Below are positions 1 to 12,486 of a stretch of DNA of 64,000 nucleotides, piece by piece. A model generated the notes under the pieces. The model made no database searches. It was not told the origin of the DNA and saw only the letters and a list, made by a program, of their open reading frames with translations. The stretch is taken from contig NC_058519.1 of assembly GCF_904849725.1 (NCBI RefSeq), forward strand, positions 107,496,881-107,560,880, written 5' to 3'. How positions within the stretch are numbered: position 1 is the stretch's first letter; every line of letters begins with the position of its first letter. The stretch comes from Hordeum vulgare subsp. vulgare (lineage: Eukaryota; Streptophyta; Magnoliopsida; Poales; Poaceae). Both the position numbers and the translations under genes were made by a program.

Positions 1-286
1 AGTTATAAATAGTAAGGATTCTAACATTGTCATCATGTAACTAAAAAATAAAATTTTCTCAGTACTGTATGTTCATTATAGCTATACCTATACATATGAA
101 AATTGTGTGCACGTGCCACAAAAAGGCTCCTTCATCAGTTAAGAACAACAAATTAGAAGAAATTTGCTATATATACAGGGTTAATTAAAACAATAGGTAT
201 GTTTCCCTTTTAAAGAAGTATATGTTTTAACAGTAGGAACAAAAACTGTTAGTGAACTGAATAGAGAGCACACATTTTATAGCCTG

Positions 287-422
287 GGTTTTCAAGCTAC
301 CATCAGCATCAGCATCGTGCAAGACCTACTTAAGCAAGAGCGGAAGAAGGTTTTCAAGCTACCATGAGCATCGTGCAAGAGCGGAAGAAGGTTTTCAAGC
401 TACCATCAGCATCGTGCAAGAC
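287..422. repeat. Short imperfect tandem repeat
   Basis: Three consecutive copies begin with GGTTTTCAAGCTACCAT at about 287, 349 and 390. Each is followed by a variant of CAGCATCGTGCAAGA, and the spacings are about 62 and 41 bp. The second and third copies also share the CGGAAGAA segment. This is seen directly. No function is apparent and it is not part of a recognised element. Confidence 0.8.
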
Positions 423-720
423 CACCTCTCCAAAGTCCACGAAGAACTACATAATGGTCTGGGTAGGAAACAGTATAATGCAGATTATTAGACAATCTTT
501 TATTACTGTTGTATCTGAACTATTTGCACAAATCAGGAAACAATAGTCATCCAATGTGAATCACTCTACGCACAATCAATCAGGCAGATACAATTAAAGA
601 ATTGCAGAGTAAGTACATTCTTGGAATTAATGTCAATATAGTTAGAACATGTTAGTGGATTATAAAAGTAGTATCTGCAATGTGTCTGCACTATGAACTA
701 ACACGTAGACTTGTGGTTGC

Positions 721-811
721 TCATTCACATTCAGGTTCAGCTATGGCGATGAGACGGGGAGCGGCGACGGTGTCTTCTATGACGGAAGAGGTAGCTCTGA
801 CGAAAGGGAAG
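721..811 (-). other. Possible 3' exon of the gene-like region at 2462-3037
   Basis: On the minus strand a good splice acceptor (TTACCTGCAG) ends at 812. It is followed by 91 GC-richer nucleotides open to a TGA at 721-723. If the first exon at 2462-3037 ended at its GTGAGAGG donor (phase 2), this exon would continue in an open frame of about 30 codons ending IAEPECE. The pairing is inference from splice-site consensus and phase only. No protein family is recognised, and the intron would be about 1.65 kb. Confidence 0.2.
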
Positions 812-829
812 CTGCAGGTAACCTTGCTC

Positions 830-2461
830 CTCACGCATGATGCCTGTGCCATATCAGAAAACAGATCAACATGAGGGGAATCATTTACGGTTAATGAGTA
901 TAAGTTGCAAAACTGAGCAAGCAGGTCTCTATTTGAACAAAAAACATTGACAAATAAAACACTACTACTACTTGATATAACACTACAAACATCAGGAGAA
1001 TGTTTAGCCATGCAACTGCTCGACTGTACTCAAGGTTATAAAACACTACTACTACTTGATATAACAAACAGACAAGAAAAGGAAAATCTGAAGTTTTCGA
1101 CAGCATTCTAATATGTACTTCCACGTGATACATCATGCAATGAGAATGACGAGTGCCACCAAATAATATATTTTCTGTGTTGTTAGTTTTCATGGAATTT
1201 AGGAAATAGAAATCAGTGGAATGTCCATAAAGTGATGCCCCCAATGTTCAGTCACCTGACAGTAAGCAGCTATTTAATACGAAGATGTCAATTTGCAGGT
1301 TACTCCGTCAAATTAGACACCTCAGGTTCAGGAAACATACTTGCCTAATAAGGTGGATTTCAACCAGTTTCTGTCAATCTAATAAAGCTCACATGGTAAT
1401 CACAATTGTGAAAGACAATTAAAACACAAACTAGTAATTAACTCGTACTTGGCCAAATACAGTAGTTTCCTAAATCATGAACTAGTTACTAATTATATTT
1501 AGCTAAATGCAGTAGTCTTTGTTCGGCGTCTATCTATATTCTGGCTGCCAGCACGCAACCATATGGAATTCTGATTTTCAGGGGTAGAACAATTCAACTT
1601 AAATGGGTTGAAACTACCCAAATGAATCTTGACATGTTAAAATTGGTTAACTGCGATACTTAGAAAGCAGTTTACAATTTTTAAAATTTATATGAGAAAT
1701 TGCACGTGATGGCTACAATTTTGGTGTTGGAAATGAAGCCTAAAACTGCCTGTAATGCTTTTTCACCTTTTTGCGATTAGAAAAATGACATTTAGGTGAC
1801 TGTCCGTACATTCTGATGACCAACATTACACCATGAAAAAGTGCAACTAATTGCATAGCTACATGGAGAACAAAGTTTTTTTCTCTTTACAATTTTATTT
1901 GATTTTGTGGTACTGCAGTTGCTTGTGGAGACAGAACAAAAGCCTAGAGTCTTTAGCGGCAGTAAAAAGGAAATTGACTGCACACGGTAAAAAGCAGGCG
2001 ATTGCGCACCATTAATTCTATCCTTCGCCGATCGCAGTCCAAAGAACCGCAAAGTGCAATGGCACAGAAAAGCAAAAGCACTGCTAATATCTGTCGTTAC
2101 AAGTTGCAACAAACGTAATACGTACGTACCCAAGCAGACATGATCTACAAAATCATACGTCATGGTAGCAGTAATTAAGCGATTAACCAAACCAAATCAT
2201 CACCAACAAATAGCTCTGGATTCCAGATCGACAAACAGCAAATTAAAGTACTAGTTCGAATCGCTGCTAGCTGCATCATCAGCCATGAATCGCTGCTAGT
2301 TCGAATCGATCCTTGCATGCATTCAACAACGGAACCGGAAAAAGTAGTTGGAAATCGACGGACTGACATCAAGATCATCCAAGGGAAACAAACATGAACG
2401 ACCGATATCTAGAAATCGCGCAGAGCTAATTAATCAAGAATCAAGACAAGAGACCTCTCAC
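830..2461. other. Region with no recognised gene
   Basis: AT-rich DNA with no long open frame that looks coding on either strand. It contains a short duplicated phrase, ACTACTACTACTTGATATAAC, near 961-985 and 1045-1065. It could be the intron of a minus-strand gene starting near 3037, which the sequence alone does not establish. Confidence 0.4.
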
Positions 2462-3037
2462 TGGACGCGGTTGCCGATGGGAGGCTCGGTGGCCATGCGG
2501 GCCAGCGAGCGCGTGTTGCACGTGCTGACCGCCACGAGCTGGAGCTTGCGGGCGGCGGCCTGGAGCTGCTCTTCCATCGCCTGCCTACCCCCGGCCGCGC
2601 CGGCGCCGAGGTCGTGAAGCATGTACTGGACGGAGCCCAGGAGCTTGAGGGCTCCATCCACCCCACGGAGCGCGCGCTTGGCGAAGTCCCTCGCATCCTC
2701 GAGCCTGTTCAGAGCGAGCCGCTCGTCATGGCGGTCGTGGTGGTTGTCGCGGAGGTCGGCGATGCGGGCCACCGGCAGCGACGGGATGGGGCCGCAGCAG
2801 TGGAGCGCCAGGCGCTCGGACCAGCCGCTGCTGGTCGTCGAGCGCCCAGATCCGGAGCAGGCGGCGGCGCTGCTGGTCGTCGAGCGCCCAGACGGCGGAC
2901 CAGCCGGCCGGGGCGGGGTCCGGGGCCGCCCAAGTGAGGAGCTACGGCGGCGAGGGCGGGGCGGGGGAGGGCAGGAGAGCCTCGGCAACGGCGACGGCGG
3001 CGCCGCCGGAGGAGGAGTCGCAGAGGAGCTTGCCCAT
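2462..3037 (-). pseudogene. Gene-like GC-rich first exon with broken frame (unrecognised product)
   Basis: On the minus strand an ATG at 3035-3037 opens MGKLLCDSSSGG and follows a pyrimidine-rich leader typical of a grass 5' UTR. The upstream DNA carries a telo-box-like AACCCTAA (about 3151-3158). The frame meets a TAG after about 31 codons. The same frame beyond the stop reads WALDDQQR twice, because a 42-bp unit is tandemly duplicated (starts at 2827 and 2869). Another frame is open from about 2988 to 2458 and encodes a plausible helical segment (RLEDARDFAKRALRGVDGALKLLG). The 3' end has a splice-donor-like GTGAGAGG at 2455-2461. I do not recognise the family. The region looks like a real first exon that has suffered a stop and frame changes, or a gene whose true start lies in another frame. 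Confidence 0.4.
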
Positions 3038-3099
3038 CCTGGCAGGCGCGAGGGGGTGGGGGTGGGAGCTCGCGGGATCTGGCGGCTGAGGGCGTAGGG

Positions 3100-4079
3100 A
3101 TCAGCGATCGAATCTGGAAACGGAGGAAGGGTGGGTGGGTGTGTGGGTGGTTAGGGTTATGCTTTTTCAGGAGAGGCTCTTCCGTTGGATGAATGCTGAT
3201 GGATGGCTTAGATCGTATTCAATTGGGTAATCCACGTGAAGGCAGTTTTTCATCTCTTATTGGCCGGCTCGAAACGCGACTTTTTTATCCAAATCTCTAG
3301 AAAAAATACAGCAAATATTAAATATTTGTTCAAAAATTGGACTACACCAATGTGCAAAAATATTATACCACATTTTGAGTGTCACGATGTCGCCTAACAA
3401 ACTTTTCATTTTATTTGGATGAAAAAAATCATTTTCCATTTTTTGAGTGCCCAAACTCAGGTTTTTTGTGTAGAATCTACCAAATATTTGTTGCAAAATT
3501 ATACTCCATCAATTTTCTTCATAGATATTCCAAAATATTTGCAATTCATTTTTCATTTTTCGCGTAACCAAAATGAGTTTTTTTGTTAAGGAAACAACAA
3601 AATAATTTGAATTGCAGCTACATTATAGTTTGTTCTTTATTTTTCTCAAAAATAATTTGTATGTACACAAGTATCTATTTAATCATAGAAACACCAAAAT
3701 ATTTTCAAGATTCAACTCATCAGGATATTCTATCTAGTACTTCCTTCACAAAGCTGTTAGCTGAACACAAACTTTGGAAATTTGCTGAGAAAGATTTACT
3801 AGGAAAATGGTTACGAAAGTTTTCATGAGGCAATTATTTGGATAAGAAAGAGTTCCCAAAAAATACGAGGGTAATAAAAAAATAGAAATAGCACTTCCTT
3901 CACAAAGTGTTATTCTGAACAGAATAGGAAAATGAATATTGCTGAATTATTTTTGAACTATGGAAGAAAGGGTTTTCACATATTTGAGAAATATATGATC
4001 CAAAGTATTTATGAGAATTTTTTTGAGAATTTTTGGAATGACAAAATAGTAGATTGCTTCACAAACTAGGCGGGTTTGG
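3100..4079. other. AT-rich intergenic DNA, nothing recognised
   Basis: After a GC-rich leader and promoter-like stretch (3040-3170, minus strand), the sequence turns AT-rich with many homopolymer runs and only short chance frames. No LTR end, terminal inverted repeat or conserved protein fragment is visible to me. Confidence 0.5.
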
Positions 4080-4339
4080 CGCGTGACATAGAATGGACCC
4101 ACGAGTGACATGTCAACATAGTTAGAACATGTTACGACATTTTTATAATCATCGTAAAAGTTATGACGATCTCATCTTATGTGGTTACGATGTTTTTGAC
4201 TCACATCGTCGTAATTTATATGTAGATTTGATCCCCTCAAACGGTTTACGACAATCTCGGATGAAATCGTCATAGATTTATGACGAATTCATCAACGACG
4301 TCTTAAAAAACGTCATGTATGAGCATATTTCTTGTAGTG
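4080..4339. mobile_element. CACTA transposon terminus (one end only)
   Basis: The segment ends with TTTCTTGTAGTG (4328-4339), whose complement CACTACAAGAAA is the canonical end of grass CACTA (En/Spm) elements. Inside it are repeated short motifs around TCGTAA, TGACGA and ACGACA in both orientations, as expected for subterminal transposase-binding repeats. The opposite terminus is not visible upstream in this window and no transposase ORF is seen. It is therefore a truncated element or a fragment left by deletion. It directly abuts the truncated Gypsy LTR at 4340, so the CACTA element probably inserted inside that LTR. Confidence 0.7.
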
Positions 4340-5109
4340 GATATATATTTGAGTCTTTCCTGATTTCTTATATGCATGATTTGATATCCTTGTAAGTCTC
4401 TCCGAGTCTTGGGTTTTGTTTGGCCAACTAGATCTATGATTCTTGCAATGGGAGAAATGCTTGGTTTTGGGTTCTTACCATGTGGTGACCTTTCCCAATG
4501 ACAGTAGGGGCAGCAAGGCACACATCGTGTGGTTGCCATCAAGGGTAACAAGGTGGGCTCTGTCGTAGATATGAGATTGTCCGTCTACATCATGTCATCT
4601 TGTTTAAGGCGTTACTCTGTTCTTTTGGACTTAATACACTAGATGCATGATGGATAGCGGTCGACGTGTGGAGTAATAGTAGCAGATGCAGAAAGTATCG
4701 GTCTACTTGTTTTGGACGTGATGCCTATAGATATAATCATTGTCGTAGATATCGTCACGACTTTGCGCGGTTCTATCAATTGCTCGACAGTAATTTGTTC
4801 ACCCACCGTCTACTTGCTTTCATGAGAGAAGCCACTAGTAAACACTACGGCCCCCAGGTCTATTCACATCTATCGTTTCCACTTTCGCTTTTACTTTGCT
4901 TTGTTACTTTGTTGCTTTCAATTCTCACTTAGCGAACAATCTATAAGGGATTGACAACCGCTTCATAGCGTTGGGAGCAAGCTTTTTGTGTTTGTGCAGG
5001 CTCTTGTGATACTCCTTCACTGGATCGATACCTTGGTTCTCAAACTAAGGGAAATACTTACCACCACTGCGCTACATCACCCTTTCCGCTTCGAGGGAAC
5101 ACCAACGCA
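4340..5109 (+). mobile_element. Truncated 5' LTR of a Gypsy-type (TGATACG) element
   Basis: This segment aligns by eye with the second part of the complete LTR at 7195-8688. Shared blocks include GATAGCGGTCGA(C/T)GTGT, AGATGCAGAAAGTATCGGTC, TCGACAGTAATTTGTTCACC and GATACCTTGGTTCTCAAACT. The first roughly 700 bp of the LTR are missing, replaced by the CACTA end at 4339. It ends at CCAACGCA (about 5109), matching CCAACACA at the end of the other copy. The two copies are well diverged, which suggests an old insertion. Confidence 0.75.
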
Positions 5110-7194
5110 AGGCTCCAAGGGCACGGGGGAAATCCTTTGCATATTTGCCTAGGAAGTCCCTTAAGGCGTAGCCGTAGCAGAAGGATTCATGGTGCCATCG
5201 ACACACCTATTTCTGACGCCATTGGAAGGTCTTTTGTTGCAGTAGCAATTCTCCAGGAAGGCATCCCCTCTTTTGTCTTCAATCCATCGGTAACATTACT
5301 TGGAGCTATATTTTTATTCACCACATGAGATGATTTTTGCTTGGAGCGTCTTGTATCGTAGGAGTCTTTTCTTTTTGTTGTGTCACAATCATCCTTGTTG
5401 CACACCTTTTGAGAGAGACATGCACTCATCGTGATTTTGCTAGAATGCTCTTTGTGCTTCACTTATATCTTTTGAGCTAGACAATTTTGCTCTATGTGCT
5501 TCACTTAGATCTTTTAGAGTACGGCGGTGCGTAACTTAGTAGTTGGCTTGTGCTATGAAAGTAGTCCCAAAGGTGATAGGTACCCAAATGGGATACAATA
5601 AAACCTCCATCTTCATGTGCATTGAGTAGAAAGAGAAGTTTGATTCCTCTGAATTAGTTTTGAGACGTGGATTGGGTAATATTAAGAGTTATGTTAGTAG
5701 GGTGTTGTGAATCTAGAAATACTTGTGTTGAAGTTAGAGATTCCCGTAACATGCACGTATGGTGAACCGCTATGTTAGGAAGTCGGAGCATAATTAATCT
5801 ATTGATTGTCATCCTTTGTGTTGCGGTCGGGATCGCGTGATGGTTAACACCTACCAACCCTTCCCCTAGGAGTATGCGTTTAGCACTTTGTTTCGATTAC
5901 TAATAAAAAAAATTGCAACAAGTATGTGAGTTCTTCGTGACTAATGTGAGTCCATGGTATAGATGCACTTTCACCTTCCACCATTCCTAGCCTCTCTAGT
6001 ACCGCGCAATTTTCGCCGGTGCACAAACCCACCATATGCCTTCCTCAAAACAGCCACCATAGCTACCTACTATGGCATTTTCATAGCCATTCCGAGATAT
6101 ATTGCCATGCAAGTCCCACCGTTCCGTCTCATGACTTGTGCCGTCACTCTCATATTGCCATTTCATGATCGTAAGATAGCTAGCGAGATATTTCAACGTC
6201 ATACGCCAAGCTAGATCGTTGCACATCCTGGTACACTGCCGGAGACATTTCCTATAGAGTCATCATCGTTCTAAGCTTTGAGTTGTGAGTAAATAAAAGT
6301 GTGATGATCATCATTATTAGAGCATTGTCCCATGTGAGGCAAAAAAAAGAGGCCAAAGTTGCCCACAAAAAAAAGAGGCCAAAGAGCCCAAACGAAAAAA
6401 GAGAAAAAGAGAGACGGGACAATGCTACTATCTCTTTCCACACTTGTGTTTCATAATAGCACCATAGTCTTCATGATTAAGAGCCTCTCGTTTTGTCACC
6501 ACCATATGCTAGTGGGAATCTCTATTATATAACTTGGCTTGTATATTCCAATGATGGGCTTCCTCAAAATTGCCCTAGGTCTTCGTGAGCAAGCAAGTTG
6601 GATGCACACCCACTAGTTCTTATTTTGAGCTTTCACATACTTATAGCTCTAGTGCATCCTTTGTATGGCAATCCCTACTCATTCACATTGATATCTATTA
6701 ATGGGCATCTCCATAGTCCTTTGATACGCCGAGTCAATGTGACCATCTTCTCCTTTTTGTCTCACAACCTCCACCACACTCTATTCCACCATAGTGCTAT
6801 ATCCATGGCTCACGCTCATGTATTGCGTGAGAGTTGAAAAAGGTTTGAGAAAGTAAGAGTGCGAAAACAATTACTTGGCCAATACCAGGGTTGTGCATGA
6901 TTCAAATTAGTTGTGTGGGGATGATGGAGAATAGCCAGACTATATGATTTTGTAGGGATAACTTTATTTGGCCTTGTTATTTCGAAAGTTCTTGATTACC
7001 TTGCTAGTTTGCTTGAAGTATTATTGTTTTCATGTTAATAGAAAACTATTGTTTTGAATCTTACGGATCTGAACATTCATGTCACGTGAAAGAAGTTACA
7101 AACGACAACTATGCTAGGTAGCATTCCACAACAAAAATTCAGTCTTTATCACTTCCCTACTCGAGGACGAGCAGGAGTTAAGCTTGCGGATGCT
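5110..7194 (+). mobile_element. Non-coding interior of a non-autonomous Gypsy-type element
   Basis: The stretch lies between two related LTRs and holds no gag or pol frame. It includes a purine-rich region with repeated AAAAAAAAGAGGCCAAAG (6345-6390). It ends in a characteristic pre-LTR segment (CTCGAGGACGAGCAGGAGTTAAGC) just before TGATACG at 7195, where the polypurine tract should be. Known behaviour of the family: defective members with long non-coding interiors move using enzymes supplied by other copies. I infer that this is such a derivative or an internally deleted copy. Confidence 0.6.
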
Positions 7195-8688
7195 TGATAC
7201 GTCTCCAACGTATCTATAATTTTTGATGGTTCCATGATATTATCTTCTCAAGCTTTGGATGTTTTGTATGCCTTTTATATCTTTTCTGGGACTAACTTAT
7301 TAACTCAGTGCCAAGTGTCAGTTCCTGTTTTTTTTCGTGTTTTTGACCCCTTTCAGAGGAGAATTTTAAACGGTGTCCAAACTGAATAAAACTTCCGAAA
7401 AGATTTTTTCCGGAACAGAAGATACGCAGGGGATGTGAGAACCAAGGAAGAGGCCACCACGGGACCCCACAATCCCCCTAGGCGCGGCCAGGGGGCCCGC
7501 GCCTAGCAGGCTTGTGGGCCCCCTGTGCCTCGTCTGCCCTACCTCTTCCGCCTATAAATTCCCGAAAAATCCAAAACTGCGTGAGAGATCCACGAAAATA
7601 CTTTTTCGCTGCCGCAAGCTTCTATCTCCGCAAGATCCCATCTGGGGCACGTTCTGGTGCCCTGCCGGAGGGGGGATTCGGATACGGAAGGCTTCTTCAT
7701 CAACACCATGACCTCTCCGATGATGCGTGAGGAGTTCACCATAGACCTTCGGGTCCATAGCTAGTAGCTAGATGGCTTCTTCTCTCTCTTGGATCTTCAA
7801 TACAAAGTTCTCCATGATCTTCATGGAGATCTATCTGATGTAATCTTCTTTTGCGGTGTGTTTGTCGAGATCTGATGAATTGTGGATTTATGCTAAGATT
7901 ATCTATGAATCTTGTTTGAGTTTCTTCTGATCTCTCTTATGCATGATTTCATATCCTTGTAATTCTCTTCGAGTTGTGGGTTTTGTTTGGCCAACTTGAT
8001 CTATGATTCTTCCAATGGGAGAAGTGCTTGGTTTTGGGTTCATACCGTGCGGTGACCTCACCCAGTGACGGAAGGGGTAGTGAGGCATGCATCATGTTGT
8101 TGCCATCAAGGGTAAAAAGATGGGGTTTATATCATTGGTTTGAGTTTATCCCTCTACATCATGTCATCTTGCTCAAGGTGTTACTTTGTTCGCCATGAAC
8201 TCAATACACTAGATGCATGCTGGATAGCGGTCGATGTGTCGAGTAATAGTAGTAGATGCAGAAAGTATCGGTCTACTTGTCTCGGACATGATGCCTATAT
8301 GTATTATCATAGCCTTAGATATCGTCATGACTTTGCGCGATTCTATCAATTGCTCGACAGTAATTTGTTCACCCACCGTAATATTTGCTATTTTGAGAGA
8401 AGCCTCTAGTGTACACTATGGCCCCCGGTCTACTTCACTTCATATTTTCAGCCTTACACTTTTACTTCATTGCACTTTCCGCCTTCAGATCTCACTTTGC
8501 AATCAATCTTAAAGGGATTGACAACCCCCTTATAGCGTTGGGTGCAAGCTTGTTTGTGTTTGCGCAGGTACTCTTGACGCTTAGCTTGATTCTCCTACAG
8601 GATTGATACCTTGGTTCTCAAACTTTGGGAAATACTTACTGCTCCTGTGCTGCATCACCCTTTGCTCTTCAAGGGAAAAACCAACACA
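7195..8688 (+). mobile_element. 3' LTR of Gypsy-type (TGATACG) element
   Basis: It begins TGATACGTCTCCAACGTATC and ends CCAACACA, giving a 1,494-bp repeat with TG...CA termini. The opening sequence is very common in wheat and barley LTR elements. The second half matches 4340-5109. Immediately after it, the reading frame of a Sirevirus extra ORF begins without its natural start, so this Gypsy-type element inserted into the Sirevirus copy or the two were joined by deletion. The exact last base is uncertain by a few nucleotides because no target duplication can be checked. Confidence 0.75.
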
Positions 8689-11593
8689 AGCTTCAACCTG
8701 ATCAATCAAGTTCCTCAGTGCCCTCTGCTACTGGATCTGCTTCAAAGTCTTCACCCATTCTATTGAAGACTAAGATGACTGCTGGTAGAGGTACCAGGCC
8801 AAGTCCGAACAAAGTCATCAACGTTCCTTCTGCATCAGAAGGAAGTGAAGAATTTGATGATGAAACACTCCAAGCCATCATCAGAAACAAACAGGAACGT
8901 GTTGCACAAGCCTGTGGCAGTTCCATTCCTCTTGCTATGGATCCAAAGGTATTGTTGGACTTCGTCGACCTCTGGTATGAAGATCCAAATACGTCGATTC
9001 ATGATTTGAAGCTTCCCCCTGGTGTCAGCCACATGGTGGCTACTTTCATCAATGAAGCTAAATGGAAAGAGCAGTAAGCCAAGCAAGCCAGGGCTGCCAA
9101 AGTAAAAAAGGAGAAATTCCTCAAGCAGAATCTCCTCAACTTGTCACCTGAAATACTTGTATCAACTCAGGCTAAACTCAAAACCCTCACGCACAAATAT
9201 ACAAGTCTTCACTCTGATGGTCAAGGGGTCAAAGTGAAATTCATCAAGGCTGCAACTGCTGCAGTTGATGAATACAATAGCAGAGTTGCTGCTTCAAAGC
9301 CGCAGACACAACCTCAGCCAAGCTATACTGTTCAGCTAACTGAGGAAGATGAAACTGAAGAACCAGCTGTTGAGGAAATTTCCCAGAATATTCCAGCCAA
9401 AGAAACTGCCAGGCCTCACACTGATGAACCAGCGCGTGATAAAATTGCTCCTTCACCAAAAATCTCAAAGGTGAAGAAAGTGACTCCATCTGCATCAAAC
9501 GTGAAGAAAACCGAAGCGGCTGAAAAGGAAGCCAAAAAGAGAAAAGCTTCAATGGCTTCAAAATCCTCAGACGCCAAACGTTTGAAGATTAGACCGTTAG
9601 AATCTTCATCAGCCCCGATGGATGCTACTCCTCTCAGTGTAGCACCATCATACATGATCATTCCCTTCGGTGTGGACTATGTCATTCCAGAAGAAGATGA
9701 AGAAATGAATGACAATGAAGTGGATGAAGAAATGGATGAGGAAATACAAATTGATGATATTCCTCAGACCACCACACCTTCGAAAACCACTGAAGAACGG
9801 GAGGGTGATGATGAAGTTGGATGCAGCACACCTGTAATCCATGATGAGTTCCGGGAAGAAACTCATCCACACTCACCAAGGCTAGCTCAAATCCCTCCAA
9901 CTCCTGCTGCAACTGAGATTCTCACCGGTTCTAATGGAAAGAGCATTCCTGAGGAATCTGCTCAAGAATCAGCTGCATCAGCTGAAGAAAATGCAGCTTC
10001 AAATACTGCAACTCCATCCTCAAACAAGCAAATTCCTCAAACTGAAGAAAATGCTCAAATTGAAGAAAATGCTCCTGCTCCTAACACTAAAACCGCTATT
10101 GTCGTGTTGAACACTGAAACAACAATGGTGGTGGCTGCTCCTCAAGAACAGCAGCACAATCTTTAGCCAAAGCCAAATCAGCCTTTCTCCAAAAGGCCAA
10201 AATTTCAGAAAGAAGCATTCTATGAAGAATGTATGTACTTCACTTGAGAGAATCCATATGATAAGCTTCGGATCAGACACAGGAAGTTCTGGACAAGAAA
10301 TCAGCTCAACTACTATGCTTCTGTGCTCTGTGGAAGAAACAATATATTTCAAAATACCCATATTCCTCACTGTGATATGGAGAAAATACCTTGCTTTGCT
10401 CCAGTCCTCAATTTTCTTCACGAAGCTGGGTTATTGCCTTTCTGTACAGATATCGGTGATTGGAACACATACATAATTCTTCAATTTTACGCCACACTAC
10501 ATATCTCTGGCGACCCAAAGGATGTCAACACCTTGGAATTGGATTGGATGACTCAGCACATGCACTACAAAGCACCTGCCACTGAATTTCTTCGAGCTAT
10601 CCCAGTATAAATTCTCTCAGAGGACGCAATTAAGATGTATGATGAAAGAGAACTGTCCAACAAGCTCATGGAAGTCCTCATGAAGCCTTTGGCCAAGGAC
10701 CAACCCACAAGGACTAGATTTCTCGTACAGGACTTGAAGTATGAGCCCAGAACCGTGCATAGAATCTTGTCTTACGCCATTGCGCCTATGAAAGGGCATG
10801 ATGATGAAGAAGATGTCGAAGGAATCATGAAGAATATCATGTTCAATGTAATTCAGAGCATACCTATGAATCTTCATGATTTCTTCTTGATGACTTTGGC
10901 TGACAATGCTTTGTCACCATATGAGTTGAAGATTTATGCGCCTTGGATCATGATATTCATTAGAAACAGGTCAGGCATCAACTATCAAGATGATTTTCAT
11001 AATCACCTCGGATATCTACCGCCAATCAAAGTCGTCAAGAAATCGTTTTTACCTGTTGAAGGCAAAGGCAAGTCTGTGATAGATGAAAGAAATCGCCCCC
11101 TTGATGGCCAATTTCGCAAGGCTGATTCATACTCCTCATATGATGACACTACTACTCAAGAGCCTCCAAGCCCAACTGCCCCAGAGTGATGACTAACAAA
11201 GAGCTACTCCTCAGTCTTCATGAAAAAGTCAATCGCAATCACAAGTGGGTGAAACGCCAGTTTGGTGCCATTGTGAAAACCCTCAACGAGACTCAGAATG
11301 CAGTGAAGAAAAATCCCTATTATCTTCATGAGGTATTTGATCCCACTTGGGCCACCTTGGCTCATCTGAAGACTCCCGAGGAACTTGAGGAATTGGAGTT
11401 TACTCAAGACTTTGACTGGTCGTGGCCTCCAAAGAAGAAATTCAAGCCAATTCCAGTTCCTGACTTGGAGGACAGTTCATTTTCTTCATTGCGCATTGCT
11501 GAATCAGATGAAGAACCAGAAGACACTGCAACTGGTCCAAGGAAGAAGCATGTCTCCAAGAATCCTCACGCATCTACATCAACCAAGAAGTGA
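8689..11593 (+). pseudogene. Broken extra ORF of a Sirevirus-like Copia element
   Basis: Successive open pieces (to 9077, 9141-10166, 10323-10610, 10635-11189, 11186-11593) read as one degraded long protein. Stops fall at about 9075, 10164 and 10608, with a further frame change near 11186. The first part is charged (KEFLK, KVKKVTPSASNVKK, acidic EEDEEMNDNEVDEEMDEE). The middle part has a globular character (CFAPVLNFLHEAGLLPFC, ILQFYATLHISGD, APWIMIFIRNRSG). The last part is HEKVNRNHKWVKRQFG followed by an acidic tail. I recognise it as the additional ORF placed between pol and the 3' LTR in large grass Sirevirus elements, related to the domain databases call putative plant transposon protein. 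It is not a retroviral enzyme and its function is unknown. The 5' part of the element, with gag and pol, is absent here. Confidence 0.65.
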
Positions 11594-12121
11594 ATTTCTT
11601 CAAGGGCGTTAGTCCTTAGTTTTGTCCCTTTTCGTCACTTGATGACAAAGAGGGAGAAATCTGAGAGTTAGTCTTCAAGCGGATCTATTTTGGGGCTTAT
11701 AAACTTTATTAAGTTACAAACTCTTGGCTCTTGTGAAGTGTTTGATGTAATGAGTTGTAACTTAAGCCCGATGGTGCTCTGACTCTTTTGAACGTTTTTC
11801 TTCGCATGCTTATTCCTCAAAGTCTATTAATGCAGGCATGCTGAAATTCGTTAGACAATATTTTTCATCATGCATTTTCAATTCCTCATATTATATGTCA
11901 AATGTATGCATGATTTACAAGATACAAGGGGAGATCTCCATGATATAAATCATCAATGTGCATCTGCTATGCAAAGCAAATTCCTCAAAATATGCACATC
12001 TTTAGGGGGAGTCTCTTGGCATCTTGATTTCAAATTCCTCAAACTCGGTACTTACATTTCATATTATTATCCCCGTTGAAAACTTAACCTAATTGTCATC
12101 AACCATCAAAAAGGGGGAGAT
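11594..12121 (+). other. Pre-LTR region with repeated polypurine tracts
   Basis: Between the broken ORF and the LTR start at 12122 lie several purine blocks: AAAGAGGGAGAAA (about 11647), ACAAGGGGAGA (about 11925), TTAGGGGGAG (about 12001) and the final AAAAAGGGGGAGA (about 12109-12120). Multiplied polypurine tracts are an established hallmark of Sireviruses, where one of them primes plus-strand DNA synthesis. The last is the likely functional one because it touches the LTR. Confidence 0.65.
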
Positions 12122-12486
12122 TGTAAGTGCATCTAGTGCCCATAGTGATTTTGGTGGTTTGAAGACTTATAGGTTAAGAGACTAATATGTTTGTAAGTGT
12201 ACACATGCTCTATAAGTCATTGAGGAGTTTGAGTTATACGATGAATATCGACCCCTAATAATGTATGTATTCGGCTGAAGACTTTGGTCTTACTTTGAAT
12301 ACTTTGATCGCGAAGAAATTGCGATGAAATTGATATTCCTCATGAAGATATTGAAGATGAGGAATTCGGCGTGTCCTGAAGAAAACAATTTGAAGACTTT
12401 CAAGAGTGAAGATTTACTCTTTCTGTTTCATTTTCTTTACTCTTGAGTCATAGGAACACCGTACTGTTAAAGGGGGTCGAAGTAAT

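Noticed and set aside
8625..9077. Open frame starting MGNTYCSCAASPFALQG
   Set aside because: Its first 21 or so codons lie inside the Gypsy-type LTR. The frame is an accidental fusion across the junction at 8688, so the start is not real; only the later part belongs to the Sirevirus extra ORF.
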